Below, in pieces: positions 1 to 19,331 of a stretch of DNA of 64,000 nt; position 1 is the first letter of the stretch, and every line of letters begins with the position of its first letter. The DNA comes from Diadema setosum. Taxonomy: Eukaryota > Echinodermata > Echinoidea > Diadematoida > Diadematidae. A program made the position numbers and the translations under genes. Where the stretch lies: assembly GCF_964275005.1 (NCBI RefSeq), contig NC_092686.1, forward strand, positions 44,576,333 through 44,640,332. The letters run 5' to 3'. The notes under the pieces are model-generated. The model did no database searches. It was not told the DNA's origin and worked only from the letters and a program-made list of their open reading frames with translations.

Positions 1-70
1 ATGTGGTGGATATATTGATGTGTGATGAGCTCTAGAATGACATCAAAAAAAAGTTGCATCAGTTCGCATC

Positions 71-102
<32 letters not shown>

Positions 103-397
103 ATTGGAGTGATGCTGAGTACTTGATATTCACTGGTCCTTAGGAATGTGGAGGTTTCTTGATGCATTCTGACAACACATCCATCCATCTTGATCAAACA
201 CACGGTGATGAGGTATCCCGGGTCCACCCACTTCCATGGGTTATGTCTGTATAGCTTTCGTTTGTTTATGGTGTAGACTACATGTTTCGTAACCTTTGAG
301 CAATGCTTGGAAATGTTTGGAATATTCTGTCGAGAAGTTTGTATATCAGTTTGACAAGTGATGAATCTTTCCCAATTAGTTTTCTAATTAGATTATC

Positions 398-439
398 ATT
401 ATTATTGTTATTATTATTATTATGATGATTGTTATTATC

Positions 440-501
<62 letters not shown>

Positions 502-540
502 CATTATTATTATCATCATCATCATCATCATCATTATTAA
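398..540. repeat. (ATT)n microsatellite
   Basis: About 140 bp of ATT/TTA triplets interrupted by a few ATC triplets, in the intron upstream of the first visible CACNA2D exon. Bases 1-851 hold no exon I can support. A polyisoleucine frame through the array is not coding. Confidence 0.95.
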
Positions 541-851
541 TATGGATTTTTTTTTTTTAAATGACAGAGCAGCGCTTGTCTTCTATGAACAAATAACCAT
601 GGAGTAGCTCTCTGTGTCCTGAAGAAAATGAAAATGAAAATAATGTTTGAATTGAACACGGAAATCATTAGCTCTTCATGATGACAAGATAGCGTATCAA
701 CACATACACTTAACGTATTTCATGAGGTTTCATGGATAAGTTATTATGGAACTGCTTTCTCTCCCTTAATCCCTTCCCAACCCCCACTATCTCTTTTTCT
801 CTATCTTATACCATCTCTTCTTCTCTATCTATACCATCTCTTTCCACCTAG

Positions 852-8286
<7,435 letters not shown>

Positions 8287-11200
8287 CGATAGGCGCATCC
8301 CGGCCAGTATACTTCGCTGACAGCGTGATGGACTATACCTTCTTTTCGCTGTATACTCCTATCACTGTTGAGAACGGGATATTAAGTTGCAGTTGATTAT
8401 AGCAGGTTGCTACTTTTTGTTTCAAATACTTCACGTGGTGCCCTCGGCTTCAGAACAATATTTTGCCTTTTTTATGCAGGAATGTTTGTACGTTAACTTG
8501 CCTACCGCGAGGGTTCTATGAATTGTAGAAAATACTTGATAAAATAGCTGAATGTATAGAGAGCAAAGAAAAGTGAAACGGCCAACATAATCGGCAGTGG
8601 ATGTTTGTGTTCTTCTTTGCGACATTTTGCATCATATTGGTTGAAGATGGAGTGTTCCAGTGATGGCGGCAGAACTCACACGAATGTAAGGAAAAGGAAC
8701 ATTAGATAAGTTCCTTAAAACGAAAGGGTTGTTATTGATTCTATGGAAGAACATGACTGTAAAATGATAAATTTAAATGATCACTGAGCATTTTGTTTAC
8801 TTCGCATTAGTATAGTGCAACATTGAGACTGAAAACAAAGTTTGCAATCTGCGATAGATTTTTTTTTTTCACGATAGAGTTACCCTAATTTTCTTTATTT
8901 AAAGTTAGCTGAGTTTAGATTTCTTTAGTAAGCTGGCTTACATTTCTCATTTGTACTGGTGATGTTACATCATTCACAATATTTCAATGTATTCGAAATT
9001 CCTATAAATACCACATGAATCCTTGTGTGTTTGCTCAAGCAACATCTTAAGGAGTTGATGTTATGACGTCATTATTATTGTAGATACAATAACGAGTGAT
9101 GAATTATAGAAAATCATTATCATTAGCAATAATTCTCTCACTTCTATTACCGGTGATAACCGTGTTATTCTGAAATCATAACATAAACAAGCGAAATGGT
9201 AGAGATATAAGACAGAAAAAACCTCTATATACACTGATCGCTAGCCAGGTTATACATGTATGAACCGTTGGGTGGTGTGAAATATATAAGTTTCCTTCAT
9301 CTATGATAATAGTTTTGCTCTCTCTTTTTTTTTAATAATAGCCTAATCATTATTCAGCTTGTTTTGCTACAATGTGTGCCTACTTTAATTCCAAAGCGAA
9401 TTTGCGTGTTTCAATGGGCGGTTCTGAAGCTTCGAAAGTTATCGAATGCTTTATTTGGTAGTCTTTCATCAAACTTTTATTTTGTTCATTGGTTTGTCTT
9501 TGTATTCTGAGTTTTTTTAAACTATGTCTGTGTCACGATTATTCCCGTATAGAATAGAAATCAACTGCGTGATATATAACGAGATACAACCTCCAGCGTG
9601 TTCTCTTGACGTGATTATTTCCATACAATAAAACATGTTTCATCATGCATACTTGTATTCAGATAGTGTGGTGTATAATATTCACACTAGGTTTTAATAC
9701 ACAGGGAATTCTGAGTATTTTCTTGTAAAATGACGGTTCTTTCCATGCAGGGAAACTGATTATCCCGATGAGGCAGAAACGTTAAAGTATTTGGTATGCA
9801 TGCATGTCAGGTGTAAAAAATACAATGAAACATTATCTCAGAAGAGGACAACAAACCATTTTCTAGTAGATCAGGCATTGGATAATATATCATTATAAAT
9901 GTCATAGTCACGGGAATCATGAAAATAAAACTGATACTAGTGCAATCGACATGATGATAATAACAATAATGATTATAATAACATTAATATTATAATGATA
10001 ATAATATTGATTATGGTAATAGTAAAGTTAATGACAATAATACAACGTAGTGATTACAGTAGTAATGATAATAATTGCAATATGAAGAAGAAAAGGAAGA
10101 AAAGAAAAAAAAAACTATGGGTACTACATAGTGAATGGAGACGTAGACCTTTTACATATCGAGTGAGGTGCGGAACATTATGATAAATCGATTATAAACG
10201 CAGTGAAACCCGCTTCATGATGTACATTAATTTTTCATGCATAATCAATGCGTGAATAAGTATTAATGTTCCTTATGTGTACGTATTTGCTTCGATTTTC
10301 TAGGACGATTAAAGGGAATTATTAAAGAAACCCTAATGACGTTAACATGACAGTACAATATTAGTTATCGCGTGAGTGCCTTTAATAATGATTAGTAACA
10401 ATGCACGTATGAGATGCACGTATTTTCCGATTTCGTTCATGTAAAGCGACTTTTAGAAGCGATCACTACCGAGTAGAAAGTTACAGCCGTTTACATGCTA
10501 TTCAAGTACACTCTTATGCGTGTGGATATAATCGCAAAAGCAATGGAATTCTATTCATACTCATATACTTGTAAATATCTGCAAATCAATAATGAAGTAT
10601 GATACATTTGTTAGGTAACATACCGCTTCTGTGAAGCAGTTACGTGAGGGAAATCACAGGGGGAAAAATCAAACCCTTTCCGATTTAATGGGCTGCGTTT
10701 GATTTCACTACTGTACATGAAAATATAGCGTGTTGAAATGGACATTACATTAAAATCTTAACATAAAACAGATATGCATACACAATAACATATATATTAA
10801 AACTAAGCTTATCATATCATAACAAAATTCTAGGTGTGTATACTCGCCATTCTGTTTACCAGATTAATTGGCCCATGCAATTAAGTTTCTCCGTTCTTGT
10901 GTTGCTTCTTGACGCTAAATATAATTTACATCTTCTATATACATATAATTATGCAATGTGCACGAACAAAATAGCACCTGATATCGATGAGTTTGGATCC
11001 ACCTGGGCGCTATCAAAAATATCCGAAGATGAAAATTATCTGATAATGGTATGATGTAATTGCACCTGTATGATACTCGTCGGTGTAGTAATCGGATGGG
11101 AATCTATTGTATATTTCATCTCGGGAAATGTAGTTTAGCTGGGTTATTTCATCCAATTATAAATTCTTTGAAATTCGGGTGGGAGAATTCAGATTTCATC

Positions 11201-12629
11201 TGCTTCGCTTTCTTGCGTATTTTCCAAATCTGATATTTTTACTGTGTGTAGACACAAAAGTTTATTCCATCCACAACAAACGAAAGAACAGAAAAAACCC
11301 GATCAGCTTGAACAAAAACAACAAGAAAACAGACTTTATGCATTACTGAAGTATGTCAATGTCAGATTTATTTTTATGTCTAAAAACGGGCTCCGAGTTA
11401 CAAAGTTGACAGTAAATTTACCTGTGTGTCGATGTGTGATGTACTTTGTTTACTATGGTGCTTCTCTGGGCTTCCATTCGATGGAGAATAAACAACCTTC
11501 TCCTGATGTGAGGAAATGATTTTGACAGATGCACCGCTGAGAAGGAAAGGATTCCGTTTTGTTCTAAGTTAAGAAGATGTCGTTTGACATCACAATGCTT
11601 AAAATTGTGAGTTTTAGTTCTGTTTTGTGTTGTTTTGGTATACTCTTATTGCACATAGACAAGTTGTACAAGTTGTAATGTTGCGATCATGACAAATGTT
11701 ATCACTGTGGATGAGTTCAGGAACCATGTAGGTCTATAGGGATTATGGTGAACTAGGCCCTACACTGTTAAGCTGTGAGGAGATTCTGGGGTCGGTTCCC
11801 AATATACCGAGTTAACATTCTTGGACGCTATGTTTCCCTTTTAACCCAGGTGAATACTTGACTTGGTTACCTAGTAATGGTGGAGGCAGCCCAGAATAAA
11901 TACCAGATACACATAACCTCATCATCATTATGGTTACTACTTCTGTTGCTATCACTTGTACTGCCACTACTGCTACTGTTTTATATAATTATGTATTTTT
12001 TTTTTCCGACAAGGGCAAAACTAAAAACTTATTCTTGTCTTCTCTTATCGATTTCACATGATAAAACTCCTCTGATTTTTTTTTTAATCAAACTTTGTGT
12101 TTATGTAGAATGTTTGCGAAATTATGCCTTATTAACTTGCAGTGACGCCAGATCCCCTCCAGTAATTTCCGTTTACTATTAGTATCAAAATTATGACAAA
12201 ACGAGTGAGATTTATCTGGTCGATTCGGTGTGGATGTTTTACAAATTACGTAATCGATATCTATACCGATATCATGCTCGCGAGGAAAATGCACCATGAC
12301 CATAGTGTTGCGCTTGTAGACTTGATTTGGCGAGATATATACCAGGGGCGAGATAGCGGCAACATGCAGTTCTGTGCGTATTGTGCTTCCAACTAAGTTG
12401 ACCCAATGACACCATGTCAGTTTGTTCTTTGTGGGAAGTCGACGACCTAACCATTTTGTGATTTTTATTAGTAAGGGAGTGAGGCAACAAACAGAGGAAG
12501 AACTGAAGTCCCGTTCAGACGAGTCTTTGAAATCCTGGAATAATGTACATTGACAATATTGAAAATATGATTTATACGGTGTATTTATTGTATATGGAAT
12601 CTTTATGATATGACTTTGTTTTCAATAAA
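8287..12629 (+). other. CACNA2D 3' flank and likely 3' UTR
   Basis: No coding exon was found in these 4.3 kb. Canonical AATAAA signals on the + strand that could end the CACNA2D transcript are at 9627-9632 (ccatacAATAAAacatg) and 12624-12629 (ttttcAATAAAagac). The stretch otherwise holds AT-rich unique sequence and short homopolymers. Confidence 0.4.
12624..12629 (+). promoter_or_regulatory. Candidate distal poly(A) signal for CACNA2D
   Basis: AATAAA followed by a T/G-containing region. It lies about 670 bp before the opposing poly(A) signal candidate of the MIF-like gene, so transcripts could run close to each other end-to-end. A proximal alternative is at 9627-9632. Confidence 0.35.
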
Positions 12630-13300
12630 AGACATGGAATACGAATGTCGGACAGAAAATCCCTTGTACGGTGTGTCTTTACTGAATGACATGAGTTGAA
12701 TTTATTTCACACATCTCCCATCCCCTTCTATTATAATGTTGCTCTCTTTTTTGAAATGTGGCTCTGTCTTCTGCAATGATGTGATTATTGTGCCTTTTCC
12801 TTTATATTGATGTTTTACTGCTCTACACCATTTAGATGATTATCCCATTTTATCATACCGTTGAGGAAGTAATCAAGCAGTTCAAAACATAGGAAATTCA
12901 CCACTGTGGACGTTGGTAATTTACGAGGTTAGGCGGTGGTACATGTATTCTCGCATAATGGCTTTCAATGCATGCAAGGTAAGCGTGGTGAATGCTGTTT
13001 GATCAAATACAACTTATACTGTACATCCAACGTGATTGCCACTTCATCATACACAATTCTAAAAAATAGGAAAATATTCGTCCCGAAACTGTTCTTCTAC
13101 AACGTTTATATAATACAAAATGTACAATATTTTTGTATTGTAATGATAGGCAGAACAAAAAAATGGACATCTAAAAACAAGGGATTTTTCCTCGTTTTAA
13201 AGATTGACATCAAACATTAGCGCGCTGCAATCAGAAATTAAATTACAAGACTTAAGAAAGTGAAAGAAGACACATGTATCTATTTGCACAACTTTCCATT

Positions 13301-13306
13301 TTTATT
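13301..13306 (-). promoter_or_regulatory. Candidate poly(A) signal for the MIF-like gene
   Basis: TTTATT on the + strand, which is AATAAA on the - strand. I found no canonical AATAAA on the - strand between this point and the MIF-like stop codon at 16392, so use of this signal implies a 3' UTR of about 3 kb. Confidence 0.35.
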
Positions 13307-14015
13307 ACTCAATATTCTCGTTTACATTTTTAACAATATTATGTAAACCAATGAACACCGAAAAGAAACAAAAACGACTCAAAAGTTCCGTACACTACAC
13401 ATGAACTGGAAAACAAAAATAAAAACAACAAATATTTTATGCATCGGAACTATAATCTCGAGCAGCCGTTCTCGTGCACACTCAATGAAAGGATACACGT
13501 GATCATGAGTTATATGTATACCAACGATGTATGTATACCTACGTTCACACAGGGAAGATTAAGGACCGATGACGCAACAAGTGGAACTTAAATCAGCAGC
13601 ACCGCAGTGTCAGCCAGAACTTCTTTCATAATAGCTCTGCCAGTCTTCTGGACATGCGTCGCTGGTTTTACCATTCCATTACAGAATATACAGCTTCAAG
13701 TTTATGCGTAAATTTTAACATATTAAGGGAACATCCCCCCCCCCATCCCCCACAACAACAACAGCAATCATAAAACACCAACATAAAACCACTAAACACA
13801 TAAAAATAGAATGCGAAAACAAATATCAATAATCAATCAAACAATAACAATAATAAAAACAAACAAACAAACAAGCGATTCTACTGGCCGGAAACTTTGT
13901 TGGACTTTGACACGCAACGGCCTGTATTCTTGAGTCCTATAATGCATGATGAAACAACGGAAGTGGGCTTTCCTGATGAAACACATCTTATTTCAGTGAT
14001 AGTGATTATAAGAAT

Positions 14016-14505
14016 CCAAAATCATCACTAGTAGCTGACAACACATTATCCACTTTATGTTCATCATGACTGAATGTTACTCCTGAAAGAAAAAATGAGA
14101 AACAATCAAACAACGATGAATAGATTGAAATAAATTCAAAATCATCGCTAGTACCTGACAGCACATATCATTCACTTAATGTTCATCATGATTGTCTGTT
14201 ACTCCTGAAAGAAAAATGAGAAACAATCAAACTAAAGTGAACAGATTTAAATGAATTCAAAATCATCGCTACTAGCTGACAGCACATATTCACTTAATGT
14301 TCATCACGATTGTATGTTACTCCGGAAAGACAAATGAGAAACAATCACATTAAAATGAATTGAATGAAATGAAATCAAAATCATCACTAGTTTATATCTG
14401 ACAGAACATTTCCACTTTAAGTTCACCATGATTATGAGTTACTCCTGAAAGAAACATAAGGAACAATCAAAACTGAATTGAATGGACTGAAATGGAATTT
14501 CGCCA
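14016..14505. repeat. Tandem array, four units of about 120 bp
   Basis: The block AATCATC-CTAGTA-CTGAC recurs at about 14020, 14141, 14262 and 14380. Each unit carries TTCATCATGATTG-like and TTACTCCTGAAAGA segments and ends in GAGAAACAATCA. Divergence between units is visible at several positions per unit. No coding frame. It would lie in the 3' UTR of the MIF-like gene if the poly(A) signal at 13301 is used. Confidence 0.85.
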
Positions 14506-15540
14506 AAAGTAAATACGTGTCGATTAAACGTCTAAAGGAGACTGGAGCGTGGTGAAAATGTTATGGTGCATAATCTCCTTCAAACAGAAACAGAGATAAA
14601 TGAAAATGTTAACAGATCAGGAAAGATACATGTATGCCTCACGTGACTATGACGTCGTCCAATAAAATTCCCCGCTGGCTTTGTTTCAGTTTGTGAAACA
14701 TTTTCTCAAGAAACATCATTTCTGTCACGACTTCCCTTCACTCAAAATCTGTTACTCTACATTCCATACCACAAGAAGCAGAGAACTGATGAAACGTTAA
14801 TAAAATTTCACGGAAAACGCGACAACCAATTAAGGGCGGTTCTTTCACGTAGCACGTACAGAATAGGGAACCTAGATATAGGACTACGTGTATTTTGACG
14901 TCTCCACAGTTCCAAGAGGAATGCCACCTATACCGACATTTGAATTGTCGCTATCCTACTGACGATACTGATAATAATGATCGTGTGTCTATACAGCCAA
15001 TATTACAGCGGAGTCTCCAGTCTCAGCACTGATGTTCGTGAGAACTTCAGGAAAACACTAAACTTGTTAAACTTGCCAAAAGATTTGATAAGCACTCGTC
15101 CCAGTTTGCTCTAAACATTCATCCATCTGTTGCTTTGTTGAATCAAATTCATTGTAAACCACTTTCTTTCTATGGCAAAATTTCTGCAGAGAAAAATCTT
15201 TCTTAAAACACGAGACAGGGGCAAAGACTCGACGCGACAAGACCGAATACGACAAGATCCAACTTCCCATAGAGTCCCTCAAAATAACGAAGTATCGTCA
15301 CGTCGCGATACGTCTCATGGGGAGTGATCAGCACGCGTCTTTCGGCCGACAATCAAAGCCACTTCTTAGCATGTGGACTACTCTACCAGAGCCCCTACTC
15401 ACTCCCTCTGTCATCATGGTTAAAAGTTATGAAAATACTCGACAAATAAAGACACTATTTCCGAAAGTGTTCTCAAAGTTGGATTTTAAATCACCTTAAA
15501 AGGTTTTTAGACAGCAGCGGGCCTGATCGGCTTTAAGCGG

Positions 15541-15582
15541 TGTGTGTGTGTGTGTGTGTGTGTGCGTGTGCGTGTGTGTGTG
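15541..15582. repeat. (TG)n microsatellite
   Basis: TG dinucleotides with CG interruptions, downstream of the MIF-like gene. Confidence 0.9.
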
Positions 15583-16391
15583 GTTTTTTTTTTCACAGTT
15601 TTATCAAATAATTATGAACATAATCAGTATATGATTATTATGTATTGTTTTCATCCGATAGTGGCATTTCATATTCTATTACTATACACAGCTGTATGTC
15701 ACTCCGCAATTCAGCCACTTGGCTGCCATGGCAGTATTGTGAATAAACCAGACTGAATGAATGAATGAATGACCTTGTTTACAGCATTGTTTACTGATCC
15801 TCGGAACTCATGATTGAAATTTTGGTGTCGACCCTGTCTAACAGTAGTGTCCCTTCTCTGTAATTATCGAGACATGATTGGCGTTAGATCAAATAGGTCA
15901 CACAACATCAGCTGAGAATAAATTGTGCTCTTTGATAACAATTAAAAACATCCACAATACGTATATAATGTATAATGATAACACTGTTTTCTGTCCTGTA
16001 ATGACATGGAATCCAGTTAACAGGTTCATAGGACATATTTTAGCTCTGTAGTCAAAGTCAATCTGGCCCATCACAAAATTAAAGCACTTGATGAAAATAA
16101 TACCTCACACATTATGAAAACAAAACGAAACGTACATTGTCATCGTTGAGTGCTGAGAGCACCAACAGAATAGGGCACCAACATCGATCGATCCGCTCGG
16201 TCACACACATTAACACATGCCTTTTATATCGTGTATGCACAATAGCTACATCATAGTCTTTGTTCACACGAATATTATTACGCGACTGAGATACACCCGG
16301 TATGCGATAGTGGATAAATCTCCAAGTATGAACGCTGATATCATTCCACATCAAACTTTGGCAATATCCGCTGGACAGGACGTGTGAGACC

Positions 16392-16548
16392 TTAAGGTCC
16401 GCCTTTCATTGGCGAACATTCTGCCTGTCGCTTGCTGTATCTGACATCGAATGGACCGCCTTCCGCCATACAGCCGTAGCGATCTGACAACAACCCGCCA
16501 TCAAGCCCAATGTCGTCTGCTTTGGTCGTTTGCATGTACACCATGAAC
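16392..16548 (-). CDS. MIF: Terminal exon of the MIF-like gene with C-terminal extension
   Basis: The acceptor is ...gtcgcag, and the first base completes an Arg codon (AG|G). The exon encodes FMVYMQTTKADDIGLDG and then a C-terminal extension ending ECSPMKGGP before TAA at 16392-16394. MIF ends soon after the equivalent 'NVGWNNSTFA', so roughly the last 30 residues are extra. The extension is basic and cysteine-containing, with no motif I recognise. Confidence 0.85.
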
Positions 16549-19291
16549 CTGCGACAACCATACAGAAGAAATGAAAACCGATCAACATATTACATTCAAT
16601 AAGGATTAAGCATATCAATAATTATTTTAGAACACACAGGAAACGGAAAATCACGATAACACGTAAAAACAGAGAATAATTTTCCTGGTATACATCGCAT
16701 AGCATCTTGCTATGAATTTGGATATACAAAATGTCATTTATGTAGCAATTTCATTACATAGACCTGAATACCATTTCGTTCTATTATACATATTACTATA
16801 ATAAACACAACTAAAATTGCGTTACAATTTCGAGACGGGAATTTATTCGCTGGAAAGTAATAGGCTATGAGCATAAGTGACGGAATTACGACAAAATAAA
16901 TAAAACAAAACCTTGTCGTTCCGTATTACTATTTTTTTTAACACTCAGGAAATTTCTTTAACACGTCAATCAATAAAATCACACGACGTAAGTTTAACTT
17001 CAGAATCAAGACAAATATGACTGCCTTGTAAAATCAAGGAAGTTCGAGAAATGGAGTCACAACAGTCTTATTTGCTTTGATCCCATGCTCGAAGCCGCCA
17101 CTCAAAAATATTTGAAGTAAGTGTCAAACTGGATCTGCCGCTCAGATGCGAAGACAATAGGCGTTTTCACATCAGCCCGATAAAAATCCAAGCTCGAGAT
17201 ATTTTTCGCGATCGCAAATTAGCGTACTATTTCATTTCCTATTCACATCAGCCCGAACATTATCAAATAGCGCGCTAGTTCGCATTAATTATCCTATTTC
17301 GGAAATTTCCCGAGTTGGACTCGAGATATTATATCGATCAATTAGCGCGCTAATTTGTATTCACATTATCAAATAGCGCGCTATTTCGTGATCGGGTAAA
17401 TTTCCCAAGTCAGAAAATAGCGCGCTATTTCGAAACATCGGGCTGATGTGAAAACTTAAATAAATTGATTAAAAAAAAACAACTATACTTGAAGATGATA
17501 CCATATTAGTTTCATTTGGCGGAAATAAGGAGAAAAGTGATAAAACCCGCTTTCCATGAGGGTAATATTTCAAACACTTTCACAAAATACAGCTCAGATT
17601 TACACTTTTGCACATATTTTCGAACGGAATTGACTTCTGTTTTATATGCTTTATCATTAGGTGAAATTTCATTGCATTTGATATATAAACGAGCAGCATA
17701 TACCCGATATTATGTTAGGGTTAAAAATGAATCTTCAGATTGCTCAAAAAGATTGCGGCTTCAAGCATCGAACATCAAAGGTACAAATGCACCTGTGGAA
17801 TTCTTTTTTCCATCCATATAGAAAACTGACAGCTGATTGAATAATTATAGTCAGTTGTAACTCCATCTCTCGAAACTCCTTAGTAAAACATTGAGTCAGA
17901 AGGCTTGTCCATGAAAATCAGCTGACGTCAAAAGTCCTATGGCGCAATAAGCCAGTTCGGGGTTAGCTCATGGGCACATCGGTACAAATGACCTTTCTTC
18001 TTTCTCAGTTGATTAGGCACTCCACGAGTTTTCAAGCGAGAGAAGGTATTTCAGCTTACCCGACGTAACAATTTATGGAATTCATCAGTCATGCTCAAAC
18101 AAAGAATGAACTTGCGTAGACCAAGTGACCAGAATGATCCATCAATTAGCACTTTTGAAAGCATCCATTTCATTATTTCTCATTGAATGTATTAACAATC
18201 TTTCTCTATTGATATTGTCAAATTCCGTTTTTGCTGTCAGGTGGATGTGCTGGCAAGCACCACTCATAATGATCACTTGAATAATCATTACATCACAGAT
18301 GCTTATCTCAGTGAATAAAAAACCAACATGCTCTGCCGGTACTGATGACCTTTTTCTGCTCATGCTCAAAGTGGAACCCCGAACTGGCTTATTGGTAGTG
18401 ATGGAGGGTTCAAAACTCGGCTACTTCCAATGATCGATGGATGATACATAATCATGCAAACATTTATACTGTAGTTATAATATGGATGCCTAGCTTGACC
18501 AAATCTCATACACTCCCGAGGAAAAACACGATCACCATCATACACATTGTCATAAAGACATCCACAAAATAGTAGCGGATTTAGAGGGGCGCAACGGGCG
18601 CGCGCGCCTCTTTATTCTTTGTTAAAACAAAAGAAATAAAAAGAAAAAATGAAATGAAACCCGGAAGTAGCACCAAAAAATATTTTTGCGCCCCTCCCCC
18701 CCCCCTTTACGGAATTCCTGGATCCGCCCCAGGCTTGGCACACTTGACCTTACATCACCTTCAGTGCAAGGAGACATGTGTCGCAGACGCCTTAATAGGT
18801 CAATGAGTGGAGATACAATCATGTTCAGTGTAGTTATCATCAACCTGTAAGCATTCCCCGCCAATAACTTCAACAATACCTTTGCTCCGGTAAACAAACT
18901 GTTTGCATGACCGTGGAGTAGCTCCACGGTTGAACCTTGAACGGAGTAGGGTACATTCTCTGGCACAAACAAGTATTGTACACATTATTGGGAGCCACAG
19001 TGAATCCATTCTGTCTAGTTTAACATCTGTCACAACAGGTGTAGACTGTACATAGCTTAGTACTCCTAAGCACCCCCCCCCCCCTTTCCAGTCTTGGAGT
19101 AACTCGCACTCGTGGTCTGGTGCTCTAATTTCAAAAAAAAAAAAAAAATAGAGAGATCTGGATAACAATAGACATCAATTTAGCTTATTGTTTTCGTGTA
19201 TATTGCAAAGTCTGAACATAACCATCACTCAAATGACATTCTAGTAATTCCGTCAAAAAAGGCAAAGATATAATCACAGCTATTGATGCAC

Positions 19292-19331
<40 letters not shown>

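Larger units (their letters stand above)
12700..16391. other. MIF-like gene 3' flank or long 3' UTR
   Basis: No exon is supported here. Besides the 120-bp tandem array at 14016 and a (TG)n tract at 15541-15582, it is AT-rich unique sequence. A minus-strand frame at 15067-15282 has no recognisable similarity. Confidence 0.4.

Noticed and set aside
13740-13875. A possible CRISPR-like or clustered repeat
   Set aside because: It is only AC- and AAAC-rich simple sequence with no regular spacer structure.
17516-17821. A 101-residue plus-strand frame in MIF-like intron 2
   Set aside because: No recognisable similarity and no splice or promoter support. It lies antisense in an intron full of MITEs.
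18622-19168. Minus-strand frames between MIF-like exons as an extra exon or element gene
   Set aside because: No similarity recognised. The MIF-like exons on both sides join in phase without it, and part of the stretch is a MITE-like repeat.
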